DNA from: Fragum whitleyi
Lineage: Eukaryota; Mollusca; Bivalvia; Cardiida; Cardiidae
Assembly: GCA_948146395.1 (NCBI GenBank)
Contig: OX411552.1
Coordinates: 2,045,501-2,109,500 of the forward strand
Direction: 5' to 3'
Length of the DNA stretch: 64,000 nt
How positions within the stretch are numbered: the first letter of the stretch is position 1; every line of letters starts with the position of its first letter. Positions 37,206 through 48,157 of the stretch are shown one piece after another. The notes beneath the pieces were generated by a model. That model saw only the letters and a list, made by a program, of their open reading frames with translations. It was not told the DNA's origin and did not search any database. Both the position numbers and the translations under genes were made by a program.

Positions 37206-37785
37206 GTAAGTATATAGAAACATAAAAGAGAATATAATCGGTGTAATTTAATGTAAATTCTTAAATACATGTAATTTCCATTCTCGCGTACTTCACTTTT
37301 ACATAACTAAACCTTAATCGCGCGAAACCAATCCAACTGTACTTAGGCAAGTCTTAAAGTATTTTAAAACACAAAAGAATAATGACGGAAAGTTTGTTCT
37401 GTGGTTTCAAAAGACCACAATGTGTGTCTTATTATGAAAAGAAAAAAAAAGCTGCCTAAGCCTCTACGTTACTACGTTACTGCAGTTCACTGTTACTTAT
37501 AGGTTGCATGTCTGCTAAAACATAGGTTTCGTATCGATGGACTTGTCACTTAAAATAGGCCTAATGGATCGACCAATTTATAAATTCACACTCTATCAAT
37601 GTTTCTAGATAAATATGGCAATAAGAGCATTTTCCTTGTAATGTATTGTGTGTATTTTTTTCTTTGGGACTTAACAAGTTAGAAAAAAAAAAGAAAAAAA
37701 AAATGTCGACAAATCACACTCGTTTAGTGCCAATATATACTCGGAAAGCTGTCATTCCCCAGCTTCTATATCTCTTCTGTTCTAG

Positions 37786-38062
37786 ATTGTCGATATACCA
37801 TCAGCCAGATAATGACTACTTACGAAGAGTTCAAGTTAGAGACAACACAAATCCTTTAAAGCTATGGCTTCTTCAACATAAGAAAAATCCGTATCCTACA
37901 AAACCTGAGAAAATAATGTTGGCGATTCTGGCTAAAATGACCTTGACCCAAGTGTCCACGTGGTTTGCTAACGCCAGAAGGAGGCTGAAAAGAGATTACC
38001 CGGATGTAGAATACGTTGGACCAGAGAACGTTAATCACGTGTTGTATTTTCATAAGGAATAA
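37786..38062 (+). CDS. TALE homeobox protein, Iroquois/Mohawk-like, exon 3
   Basis: Carries the homeodomain of a 150-residue predicted nuclear DNA-binding protein. The acceptor TCTCTTCTGTTCTAG ends at 37785. In protein numbering the homeodomain spans about 71-132. It has the TALE loop NPYPTK (93-98), helix 2 [19 protein letters not shown] and recognition helix [10 protein letters not shown] (118-127). Ala at homeodomain position 50 and the [19 protein letters not shown] string point to the Iroquois class, with Mohawk the next candidate; Meis, Pbx and TGIF differ at this position. Only 22 or so residues follow before TAA, so no Iro box or long C-terminus is present. Either the protein is a short derived TALE member, as in lineage-specific TALE expansions known from spiralians, or a further exon is missed. 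It lies about 15.5 kb downstream of Snail in the same orientation. Confidence 0.88.
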
Positions 38063-38380
38063 TTGTGCCTTTTCGATAATATTTGGAAATTTCTGTTTGT
38101 TTTACTTGTATATTCAATCATTTAGATATCCAGAATATTCATTATTAATTATTTTCTATCTCCTCACGACTAAAAAAACAAACAAAAAGTCTTTAAGAAC
38201 ACCGCCCAAGAGTACAAACGCTCGGCTGCAGGTGCTGGATAATACAAAAACGTCGAAATAAGGACAAAACTCCAACAAAAATGCTTTCAGAATTTTTCCA
38301 TTTGATAGTCTTGACAGCTCTTGTGATGGTAACATACATGCCAAGCTTTCATGAAGATATCTTCAACATCAACAAGGGTA

Positions 38381-38414
<34 letters not shown>

Positions 38415-39189
38415 TAGTTTATTATAATGACATGTGTATACATTTGAACATATAAATACAAACATAGAGAGCAAATAAGACACCCGGCCCAACGGGCCTA
38501 TATGTCACCTTTTTAATGAAATATCTAAGTTTAAGTAAAATTTAATTTAATGGCGATTATTCATTTAGTGCTTAGATTAAAAGATGACAAGAAATTAGAA
38601 CAGTGCCTACAAAATGACTTCTGAACTTGAGATCGCCTTTCGCGTGAGATTCGCAGTACATACGCAGTACACTCTGCGCATCTCAATCGATAGGTTCGGC
38701 TTATTACGACAACCTATTCAATATAGTCATAATTTATATTGAATGCATTAAGAAAAAAAAAAAAATAAAAAAAATAACAGCTTATATCCATAATAGGTTT
38801 AAACAACGAAATTATTTCTGTTCTTTTTAAAGGAAATTCATTTAAGGAAGCGCTGAAAACCTTATCGAAACTAAATATAAGGTTTCTCCCACTTTAGTTA
38901 ACTTTTGATTTTTTCGTAAAGTGGGGGAAATATTTCTAATTCATAATTTTCATATGCTATAGAAACAAGAAAATCCATCGGTGGTATAGAAATAGAAATA
39001 TCTGTTTTTAAAACAACGCATTTCAGCCATAATCATCATTGATACAACTTTTTAACACGTAAGATGAAATACAATCAACTCTGAATTGATTTACAGTCAA
39101 TTCAGAGTTGGTTTATATTCATAACTTTCGTAATCAAAGTTCTCCTGCCTTCCGTCATACAACAACAACTTGTCAAAATATATATCGTC
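38063..39189. other. Sequence downstream of TALE gene
   Basis: A (GTAA)n run at 38383-38412, followed by TAGTTTATTATAATGACATG and CGGCCCAACGGGCCTA, looks like the reversed 3' tail of a retroposon. An A-rich run lies at 38753-38775. A palindrome, ATCAACTCTGAATTGA / TCAATTCAGAGTTGGT, lies near 39073-39113. A 34-codon ATG frame at 38281-38385 is not called. Confidence 0.35.
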
Positions 39190-41965
39190 ATTATAAAAAT
39201 ATATAATTCAGAAATTTGTGTATAGCGTTTTTCGTCGAATTTGCAAAGCCTTGACGATAAACTTAGAAAGTTTTCTTGCTTGATTAGTTACTAAGTAACA
39301 CAGTTTCTGGTCTTGTGATAATCGAAGAAATGAGTCTGTGCTAAGTATTTGTCCGAAAACTTGTACTCTCACTTCTTGATATCTAGAACAAGAGATAACA
39401 AAATGGCTCTCGTTTTCAATGCAGGAATCAGCACACAAACACACAATCTGTTACCCGGCTCTTCTCCTACGTATCTACCTGTCTCTATTCTGAGGGGCAA
39501 TATACCACATCTTAATTGTGCTAAACCAGAACGTTCATTTTTCTGTAAATTTAGATAAATATATCTTTCGGTAGAAGGGATATTTTTAAACAGTCTATAT
39601 GTTCTAAGTTTTGGTAATTGTTCTACACCATGCGACCATATAGTTTTATAATATATTTTGATTTTATTTTCTGCCATTGTCATGTCGATTACTTTCTTGT
39701 CATCGAAATATTATGTTAGACCGATTTTGCTCAGCAACTGCTTGAAATCATGGCACCAATTATCCTCACACCTACTATAGTCACTATTAAATTCGATTTT
39801 TTGTTAGTCTATTATCATTCATTAGAATCAGTCGGTTCCAGAATCTAATAATTGACAGCCATTGTCTATATGAACAAGGAAGCCAGTCTATATCTCCTAC
39901 AAGAGCCAATACAGGGGCGTATCTATGAACGCCCATAAAGTATCTCATTGTTCTATTTTGTATGTTGTCTAAGCATTTATAAGCCTTAAAGCCCCAGATA
40001 CAGGAACCATATTCGAGGATTGGAACGACACAGCTAAAATATAGTTTTTCGTATGATTTAAACCCGAAATCCTTCAAATTATTAATCTTTGATATAATGC
40101 TTCCTAATGCTCTACCGGCCCCCTTTGAAATAGTGTCACAGTGCAGGGAGTAGTCCAAATGATCGTGGAAAATAACACCAAGGTATTTATATGTAGAAAC
40201 TATGTCGAGAGTACTTTCACCAACCTTAAACTCGAGCTCAGTTCTTCGATGCCGTCGCGGTCGAAAATGAACACATTTTGATTTTGCTGTATTAATTAAG
40301 ACCCTCCATTTATTACACCATGTGGTTAGAACACAGAGCATCTTCTGTAAATCGTTCTCCGACGCTGCAATTAAGAGAATCACGTCTGCGTATAGCAGAA
40401 GGGATACATTTTTATTGTTTATTTCAAATCCAAGATTAAGGTTGTTTATTTCACTTACAATGTCATTGATGAATATGGAAAAAACTGTCGGAGACAGGCA
40501 GTCTCCTTGTTTGGTACCAATCGAGCAATTGAACCACTCCGACTTTTGACCGTTGATACGTACACATGATTCAGAGTTTGCATAAATTGATTTAAAGACG
40601 AATATAGTTTTCCATCGACACCATTCAATAGTAGTTTATACAGCAGCATATCTCTATTCACAAAGTCGAACGCCTTTTTAAGATCTATAAAAGCGGTGAA
40701 AACTTGTTTATGGTTCCTTATAATGCTATTAAGTGTGAATATATGATCTTCACAATCTGTCTAATCTGAATCCGTTCTGTTTATCTGATAACAAGTTGTT
40801 AGACTCAAAGTGTTTTGTAAGGCGTCTATTTTTAAAAGCGCTATATAGTTAACCTACACACGACAATAAACTAATCCCTCTATAGTTTAAGGGTACACGC
40901 TTGTCGGAGTAAGTGTCATGGACAAATAATCGATTTTCTCCACGTAGTTGGAATAATGCTAGTATCGAACACAAGTTGAAAAAAGGACTGCAGTGCGGCA
41001 ATAACGGACGGGAATTTCATTACAGCGTAGGGTATATTGTCAATTCCCGTTGCAGAATACGATCTTGCTGACATGACGATACTTGTTATCTCATCAATCG
41101 TAATGTTCTCATTCAGATTTCGGTTTGCACTATACAAGGGATCCGAAATGTTTGATTCTAATGACTGTTTATGGTATTTAACATTATCATAATGTGCTTG
41201 GTCAAACTTCGATTCGTCCGTATTATGTCCATTGTACAAGTTCGAAAATTCATCTCTCCACGTTTCAATAACACGATCACTGTCAGAGATAACATGTCCA
41301 TTTTCATCAATAATCTCCATAGGAATGACACAGTTTTTACGAGGCCCGAGACTTTTAATTTTAGCCCAGAATTCATTAGCATTTCTACTTGCCATATTTT
41401 CTATCCCCAATGCAACGGAACGCTTGTACTCCCTTTCTGTCTTCCTTAGAAGCTTATCAAAACTGTCTCTGGAGTTTTTATAATCTAGTCTTTTTTGCTC
41501 TCGTGTTCTCCGATTACCTCGACAATTCAAAAACAGTTTTTCCTTTTCTTGTTTTCAATGTTTTCCATTTTAGGTTTAGAGATTCATTCCAAAAAAGTTT
41601 GTTTTTCTTGTAACGTTTATTTGTCTTTTTTGATGCGCAGTGTTTAGGCACCGTATTTTCCATTTCACATAAAATTGTGTCGGTCAACCGTTTATTTAAA
41701 GGATCAACATTGTTTTGAGTTTCTCGGCAAATTTCGATTGAATGAATCACTTCACACAGTGCTCGTGACGCGGTCATACTTGTCATGAAATCGTTCGGTA
41801 TCTTTCGTAAATTAAACCTCTTGTTTTCACAAGTTGATCCGTAAATCGGTTGATCTCTGACGGTAGAGCACGAGTTGTTTATACAAAGTCTAGCCGTTAA
41901 AACAGCGTGATCAGGTATTCGTGACCTTTCCCCCAGATACCCTTGTAAATTACAATTATGACTAA
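39190..41965 (-). mobile_element. Decayed non-LTR retrotransposon (LINE B)
   Basis: Reading leftwards on the - strand: the end of an endonuclease domain (SRIPDHAVLTARL near 41930, with its Asp-His pair), a linker, the reverse-transcriptase region (RSYSATGIDNIPYAVMKFPS near 41050; motif-B and YADD area around 40400-40700, disrupted), the thumb (YKYLGVIFHDHLDYSLHCDT near 40190; PILEYGSCIWGFKAYKCLDN near 40000) and a Cys-rich end (CADSC..ESHFVISC near 39400). The frame is broken at several points. The 5' end is truncated within the endonuclease. It is related to, but clearly distinct from, the LINE at 54688-62535. Confidence 0.85.
39208..41950 (-). pseudogene. LINE B ORF2 remnant (endonuclease end, RT, zinc knuckle)
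   Basis: Open segments on the - strand at 41514-41786, 40916-41530, 40455-40661, 39787-40383, 39369-39683 and 39208-39444 code for consecutive parts of one protein but lie in different frames. Frameshifts and stops separate them. It would have supplied target-nicking and reverse transcription for LINE mobility, and it is not functional now. The best conserved part is 39787-40383 (residues after the RT catalytic centre). The last segment ends at a TAA-type stop followed by only a short AT-rich region. Confidence 0.8.
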
Positions 41966-42102
41966 GGTTAAAACTTTGTCATGCCAACGCCTACACCGAC
42001 GCGAACGACGCCAATGTGATCACAATACCTCGGATTTTCTCCGAAAACAGCCGAGCTAAAAATCACCACCAACACCAAACCTCAAACATAACATCTTTTA
42101 CC

Positions 42103-42534
42103 AATGTGATCTATCACACAAAAAGGAACCAACTTTGTCAGACTGCGCGGACTGCGCAGACTGACTTGATTCAAAACGTTTCGCTCTTGGACCAATTTCT
42201 GAATCTAGAACGATCATTCTACTTTTCGGTCACCAATTGGTTTATAATTGTATACCTATTAGGGATAGCAGCTGGAAGCTAGGTAAGAATGTAATGGTAG
42301 AACTGGTGTGAGAAATACCAGGGATCCATTGTCAATTGCTCCAGCCGCCGCGATATTACCAAAAGATCGTTGAGAGCGGCGTAAAACCCAACTCAAACAA
42401 ACAAATCTACTTTCCAGTTAAATAGTTTTTAAAATGTGACCTCCGGTTGACCTCTTTACTGGTACAATTCTCCTTTTCAAATAATCATTCAATATACTTC
42501 ACAAGTGGTCCCTTTTCGCGTGGCCGGTCGCAAA
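42103..42534. mobile_element. MITE family M1, copy c, carrying a nested SINE
   Basis: The left end is AATGTGATCTATCACACAAA and the right end GTCCCTTTTCGCGTGGCCGG. The centre CAGACTGCGCGGACTGCGCA continues GACTGACTTGATTC, then TTTCTGAATCTAGAACGATC. The family's ACTTTTCGGTCA..AAATAGTTTTT sequence is then interrupted by a SINE A fragment before GTGACCTCCGGTTGACCTCT resumes. Confidence 0.7.
42228..42408 (+). mobile_element. tRNA-derived SINE family A, nested in MITE M1
   Basis: CACCAATTGGTTTATAATTG, GATAGCAGCTGGAAGCTAGG, GCTCCAGCCGCCGCGATATT and GAGAGCGGCGTAAAACCCAA, ending with an (ACAA)n tail. The tRNA-like head is missing. Confidence 0.7.
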
Positions 42535-43129
42535 TTAGAAACTTCAAGGATAAAATCTCCCTTTTTCTTGGGGTTTTCTTTCTTTTCTCTATTTTGTCCT
42601 CAAAAATACTCATCTAAATCTTCGTCAGTCAATTCTCTCAGATGGAGTGAAACGTGTCGATTGGTGTGGTTAAACGAATGCTTTACCGCTAACCAGAGTA
42701 TGCAAGATTTAAGATTAAAAGACTTCCTTATTTTGCTCCCTTATATAAACTTGAACCAACTTCTAATCGGTCACTCAAATACCAAAGCACAAAAAGTAAT
42801 GTTTAATAATGCCAAAGATGCACGTATTTGTTCAGTTCTTGTGTTGTCTTGGTAGACAGCAAAACATTAATTCATCAAACATTTTTCCGGGTAAAGCAAT
42901 TTAACATTCAAGAGAACAGTTTAACAAGAGACCCAAGGGAACATGTATCGATCCACTGGCTTTCAAATATATCAATGAGAAACTCAGTGAGGTATGAAAG
43001 TTTACAAGGAAACTTTAAAAGAAGCGAAAAGATGGACAGTAAAGTCCATTTAAGTTAGGCTCGTACCCTTATGTGGAAAGCTGTTTCATTTACATTGCAG
43101 CAATTGTTTGGAAGAAGAAGATAATTAAA

Positions 43130-44770
43130 GATTTTACAATGAAAAAAAGTCGCGCCCAGCCATACCCTTTATCTGGGGTCAATCCGAATATATTGAACAA
43201 TTAATGAAATGGTTCAATCAAAGAACATTCATGAGGAGTTTATTGAAATCAAGCAAAGTCTTAGGACAAAAGATCAAAAATGATTTCATAAAAAAGATAA
43301 GCCCTGCCCTGCCACATGTTTAAAGAATTTATAGTGATCAGAAGCCCCGCCCTGTGACCCCAATAATATCGAATTTCTTAATCAACTTAGAAAGAAGGTC
43401 ATATATGGATCATTCATGCAATATTCCATTGAAATTGGGCCAATGGCTTAGGAAAGCTTTTAAGTGAAAATAAGCATCGCCCTGCTACGCCCATATTTGG
43501 GTTCAATCCATTTTTTTATATTTTTTTTACTGTTTGAAAGAGAGTTATCCAAGGATCATTTTATGGCAAGTTTAATTGAAATCGGGCCAATGCCGAGAAG
43601 AATTTTAAAGATTTTAGAGTGAAAATAAGCCCCGCCCTGCAGCGCCCATATTTGTGTGTGTGTGTGGGGGGGGTCAATCGAAATTCCTTGGACACCTTTA
43701 GAAGAAGGTTGTTATGGTAGACCACTTTCACCACTGTTCTTCATAGCTTCGTACGTTTAAAAACAATGTCTGACACCGGTGTCAGGGAAGATCCTCTTTG
43801 GCTCAGTGGTTAGCGCATTGGACTTGTTAACCAAAAAAATTGGATATGACTTGTCCGCGTGGGTTCGAGGCCGGCTCACGACGGATGTTTTTCAGCTAAA
43901 CTTCGGTTGGGGACAGTTCGTATATAACATGGGGGCTCGTCCGTGATTGGCCATTGAGCCATTTATATCGGCATTGTACCGACTTGGTAAGTTCAGAAAG
44001 AACATTGCTGCCTAGAAAGGCTTATCGTCATCAGTATATGATGACTCTTAAGGGGGAGTGTGTTATGGGAGACCACTCTCACCACTGTCCTGCATAGCTC
44101 CGTAGGTTTAAATACAATGTCTGACACTTGCGTCAGGGAAGATCTTCTTTGTCTCAGTAGTTAGCGCATTGGAGTTGTTAACCAATTATTTGAATATTGT
44201 TGTGTGCGTTGGTTCGACACCGGCGTACGTCTGATATTTTACAGCTATTCTTCAGTTGAGGACAGTTCGTACGTAACATGGAGGCTCGCCTGAGATTGGC
44301 TATTTAGCCATTTATATCGGCATTGTACAGAACTTGGTTAGTTCAGAAAGCACATTACTGCCTGGATAGGTTTATCGTCATCAGTATATAATGACTATTA
44401 AGGGGGGAGTGTGGTATGGGAGAGCACTCTCACCACTGTCCTGCATAGCTTCGTAGGTTTAAATACAATGTCTGAGAAGATCAGGGAAGATCTTCTTTGT
44501 CTCAGTGGTTAGCGCATTGGAGTTATTAACCAAAAATTTAGATATAACTTGTCCGCGTGGGATCGACAAGGTTTAGGACAGTTCGTACATAACAGTGTCA
44601 CCCAAGGAACATTTCTGACAAGTTCTGTCAATTTAAAATACGCCAAATGATTTAGCAGGAGAAGATGTTTTAGGAAAAAATTACGCACGCACGAACGGAC
44701 GCACGCACGACGGACACAACATTATGACAATAGCTCGCTGACCTTTTGCCAGTTCGGCTTAGAATACACA
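43130..44770. mobile_element. Tandem-repeat-bearing element TR1, interrupted
   Basis: Diverged units of roughly 150-165 bp recur between 43140 and 43710, with repeated phrases GAAAATAAGC(C/A)(C/T)CGCCCTG, GCCCATATTTG(G)GG, GGTCAAT(C/T)(C/G), AAAGAAGGT and GATCATT. After the insertion at 43711-44606 the same phrase order resumes (CACCCAAGGAACATTTCTGA). The end ACGCACGCACGAACGGACGC continues into ACGACGGACAC. Confidence 0.55.
43711..44606 (+). repeat. Tandem array, 351-bp unit with tRNA-like segment, about 2.5 copies
   Basis: Units begin at 43711, 44062 and 44413 (TATGG(T/G)AGA(C/G)CACT..CACCACTGT), an exact 351-bp period twice. Each carries a tRNA-like stretch, GGCTCAGTGGTTAGCGCATT followed by GGACTTGTTAACC, with GTT at the anticodon position and GGGTTCGAGGCC as box B in unit 1. 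Box B has decayed in the others. The third unit stops early. The flanks belong to element TR1, so the array sits inside it. Confidence 0.75.
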
Positions 44771-45270
44771 TCGGTGGGTAGGGTAAATTTAACAAATTCA
44801 CCTCACTTACGCTAATGAATACCTTAAATAATTTACTGATTTCTGATCAGCTACCTTCAAGGCATTGAAAGGACAGTGATTTTTAACAAGAAAACAGTAT
44901 TTCCTTGACGAAAATTTTGAAAATTCCCTAAATTTTGCAAGTTATGTGACGTTTTCAAAGTAGGGTTGGTGTCTTCTTTTTCTTTTACGATCGCTTTGTC
45001 GGTCCTTTTTGCATAATTCTTTGACCAAAATCCTCGAGTTTAATTTGTCTTTGCATGACAGTAATGTGCTATTGATTTCTTTTCTTATAAATGTGTCGAA
45101 AAGACGGAAACATGCAGTGACCGATTTAAAGTTGGTGTCAGTTTATAGTGAGAAATTCACTTAAGATGATGTAGCTATTGTAGGATCGAATAGATGAGTG
45201 TCGTTGCACAAACTATTCCTTGCTACTCTTACTATGTAATTCTTATGAATTCGCGGTTAAAACATGATAC
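44771..45270. other. Non-coding stretch
   Basis: No gene or repeat family was recognised. Confidence 0.4.
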
Positions 45271-45413
45271 AGGGGTCATCTTATTTCAGGCCCTACTGGG
45301 GCCCGTTGTTGTTTTTTCAGTCGGAAACTAGCCCTGCGTTCACGCAGGGCTGGTTTCCGACTGAAAAATCAACATCGACGGGTCCCGTTCGGGCCAGAAA
45401 TAAGTTGATCCCT
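45271..45413. repeat. Long near-perfect hairpin
   Basis: The arms meet at GCCCTGCGTTCACGCAGGGC. Outward, CAGTCGGAAACTA pairs with T(G)GTTTCCGACTG, then GGCCC..GGGGCCCG with CGGGTCCCG..GGGCC, and AGGGGTCATCTTATTTC with GAAATAAGTTGATCCCT at the ends. It is about 143 bp. Only one copy was noticed. Its high GC and good pairing suggest a young foldback element. Confidence 0.7.
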
Positions 45414-46018
45414 GGACACGTTTTCATTTCTGAAAGGAAGGTGTCTACTTCGCAGATAGACCAAGTTAGAATTTTAAATCATCGTTGATTAACAAGTGCA
45501 AATGGACCAACCGTTATGCTGCGATGAAAATAACATAAATCGAAATAACGCTACTTGACGTCTTTTTTTTTTTTTTTTTTTTTTAGTTAGTCCGTTTTAC
45601 GGAACAAATCAGAGCGATGAACCGAATGGTCTCCTGCCCCATTTGCATCATCATCCGGATTTATCCGTAAAATGGAAAGAACGTCGGAAGTAAGTGTACT
45701 AATTTTTTTTTGTTTTTTTTTTTTTTTTTTTTTTTGTATTTTGGCTTCTGATAATACTTCGGGAATATGCTTGAAGAGAAAAAAAAAATTCTTTAATGCT
45801 TTCCCATCGTCTATAGAATTCATTTAGCCATGTTTTAATTTGATTTGTCAAAACGCAGTAAAATACTGCCTTTTGTAATCAAATATTCTTTAATGCTTTC
45901 CGGTGGTTTATCTAGAAACAACGGTATATTATCACTTGATAATTTCAACACAAAAGCAGTGAAATTGCCAAAAACTTATACCCTGCTTTTGTGCATTTCA
46001 TACTATCTGAAGTTATAT
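45414..46018. other. Non-coding stretch with T runs
   Basis: T runs at 45563-45584 and 45702-45735. No gene was recognised. Confidence 0.45.
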
Positions 46019-46285
46019 ATGCGGGGCGAAATAAGTGACGTCACAATGAACGTTGCATAGCAATCACGCACAAAATGACGCGCTTTACGAAAATATGTCC
46101 TAGAAATTTCACATTTTGTCTCATTTTTGCAATAGAATAATCGTTTGTTTTTCGAGTAGGCCTAAGATCGATTAATATTTTATTTCGGGGACAACAAAAG
46201 CTATATTTTCACTGCCACTCGTGAAGACATAGATTTTGTTGTTCACTCTATGAAATATAAATCGATCTTACACTGAAACAAATGA
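46019..46285 (-). repeat. Dispersed repeat, copy 2 of the pair at the left edge
   Basis: Reverse complement of 10-347, with the same GTGACGTCA, GTTGCATAGCAATCAC and AAAATGACGCGC blocks and TTTTTCGAGTAG. It lies about 46 kb from the first copy. Confidence 0.65.
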
Positions 46286-48157
46286 TTATCCTCTATATAT
46301 TATAGCCAGTTTTGATCTGTCGTTGTTTTCGTTTGTCTTACTGGCATCTTGATATTTCCGACGTCATGTAAACCTCACGTGGGAAATGACGCGCTTTTAT
46401 GGCTGAGCCAATATCATTCCCGAGTGGAAGAAGCGCCGAAGGTTCCCTATGGCCCTCCGCCTTACATAGATCCGCATTCGGAACATCGCTCTTACTTTTC
46501 TGAAAACTGCAAAGTACCTGCTAAAGTACTTGTAACTTCCTGTTGCGCAATTAACCCAAAACCCCAGGTGTGAATTTCCAAAACTGACGTACGCTATTTT
46601 GTAGTTTCATGTTAGTGTCGCAATACCGTGAGCTCAGTCTAGACCTATAGGTTGTCAATTTTCAAGTAAGACCAATAATTGTAAGGTTTTTTTCTTTAGC
46701 AGAAGTCATCAGGCAGTTTCCCATGCCAAATATCTAGACACTTGGTCATACGTTTTGGAAGAAATGATAATGTTTGTCTCATTCTTCTTGTCATGGCAAG
46801 GTTTTGTTCACGGAATTGAAATCTGTAAACTATTTTGAGTTGCTTTGTTTGAGGATCATCTCCGTGAAATCTGGTTCGATTCCGATGGAAAGCTTGGGAG
46901 AAGATTTTTCGGTTATCCTCGAACGGTTAGACGGGCACCGGTCATTGATGGACCACATCGGGATTGCTAAAAGGTATATATCTGGAACCAAATTTGGAAC
47001 AGGTAAAACCATAAATTGGTTATTGATCGCAATATACGTACATGTGAATATTTGGTTCCAGAGGCTAAAGATAGGGGAATCAAGAACAACTTTTTTTTAT
47101 AAGTTTAATTCAATCAAAACACAACTCTTAGTATGAATATGAACAGAAAATAATATGTACAAATGGTATATGAAGTAGAAAGCAACAAAAATAAAAAAAA
47201 AAATAAAAAAAAAAGATTACAGTGGGTAGCTTTAACTAGTGTATGGTTATCTCATTTCTAATTTTACCGAATAAAAACTTATAATTTTTAAGAATTCATC
47301 TCTAAACAGTTTAATCTTTTCCACCTTCTGTTTTCTCTCCTGTATAAAATATGTTACAAGCTTTAAGGTCAATACAATGAAAGTTACTGACTTACAATCT
47401 TTGGGAAAATTGGGAGTTGAAGTATGAAACTTTTATTGGTATCAGGGCTCGAAAAGCGAAATGTGAATCAGTGATTTTGTTGAAACTCAAAACCAAAAAT
47501 GTTTCCCACACGATAGAAAACTGTAAGATGAAATAAGAAACTAATAACAAGTTTTTTTTTTAAAGTGATTGTAGCCATAAGAATTGAGTCTGTGCATGAG
47601 ATTTCCAACAATTTCAAATATGCGCAAAGCAAAGTCTCTGACCAGCCTATGCATCCGCACAGTCTGGCCAGAGTCTCTACTGTACGTTAGTAGATAAATA
47701 AGGTCTCAAAGTATCTGTAGACAATCGGGTATTTTTATATTTTACAGTTTCTGGCAGTCAGTGCCTCTCAATGGTTACACATCAAGATGTTTTCAAATTG
47801 TTGGAAATGTCACGCTCAGGCTCAATTATGTCTCACAGCTTACTCAAATAAAAGTTTTAGCGAGTGCGTTCTATTCTAACAATTTCTTTGACAGAATATC
47901 ACAATTGTAGTCGAAATGTGTAATAACGAAATCTCTTTTTACAACTGATGCTTCAATTTACTTTTAAGATTTACTTCGTCTCTTGAACATTTATTTTGAA
48001 AAAAGGATACTTGAAATGCCTTATTGATTTTACCAGTAAATTACTTATTCTCCAAAATCAAGCTCCTAAACGTAATTATGCATTAGCAGTCAATCCAAAA
48101 ATTTTGCAGCTACCATGTATCATTGAACAAACATTATTTTTTTTCTTAAAATACAAT
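46286..48157. other. Stretch with two unassigned coding-like segments
   Basis: 46349-46573 is an open frame with a GTG donor-like end (CCCCAGGTGTGA). 46801-47002 is open on both strands, locally GC-richer, and bounded on + by CATGGCAAG and AACAGGTAAAAC. Neither shows a domain I recognise, so they are possible exons or repeats only. The rest is AT-rich with A runs near 47190-47215. A weak M1-like centre (GCACAGTCTGGCCAGAGTCT) lies near 47657. Confidence 0.2.

Noticed and set aside
37646..37785. Extension of the TALE protein upstream of 37786 in the same frame
   Set aside because: This is intron: it contains a Lys run from a poly-A stretch and ends at a good acceptor whose phase fits exon 2.
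38281..38385. Small secreted peptide or first exon with a GTATGT donor
   Set aside because: The donor-like bases belong to a (GTAA)n retroposon tail and the frame is only 34 codons.
43130..44770. CRISPR array
   Set aside because: Repeat units are long, diverged and contiguous, with tRNA-like content and no short identical repeats with unique spacers. The genome is eukaryotic.
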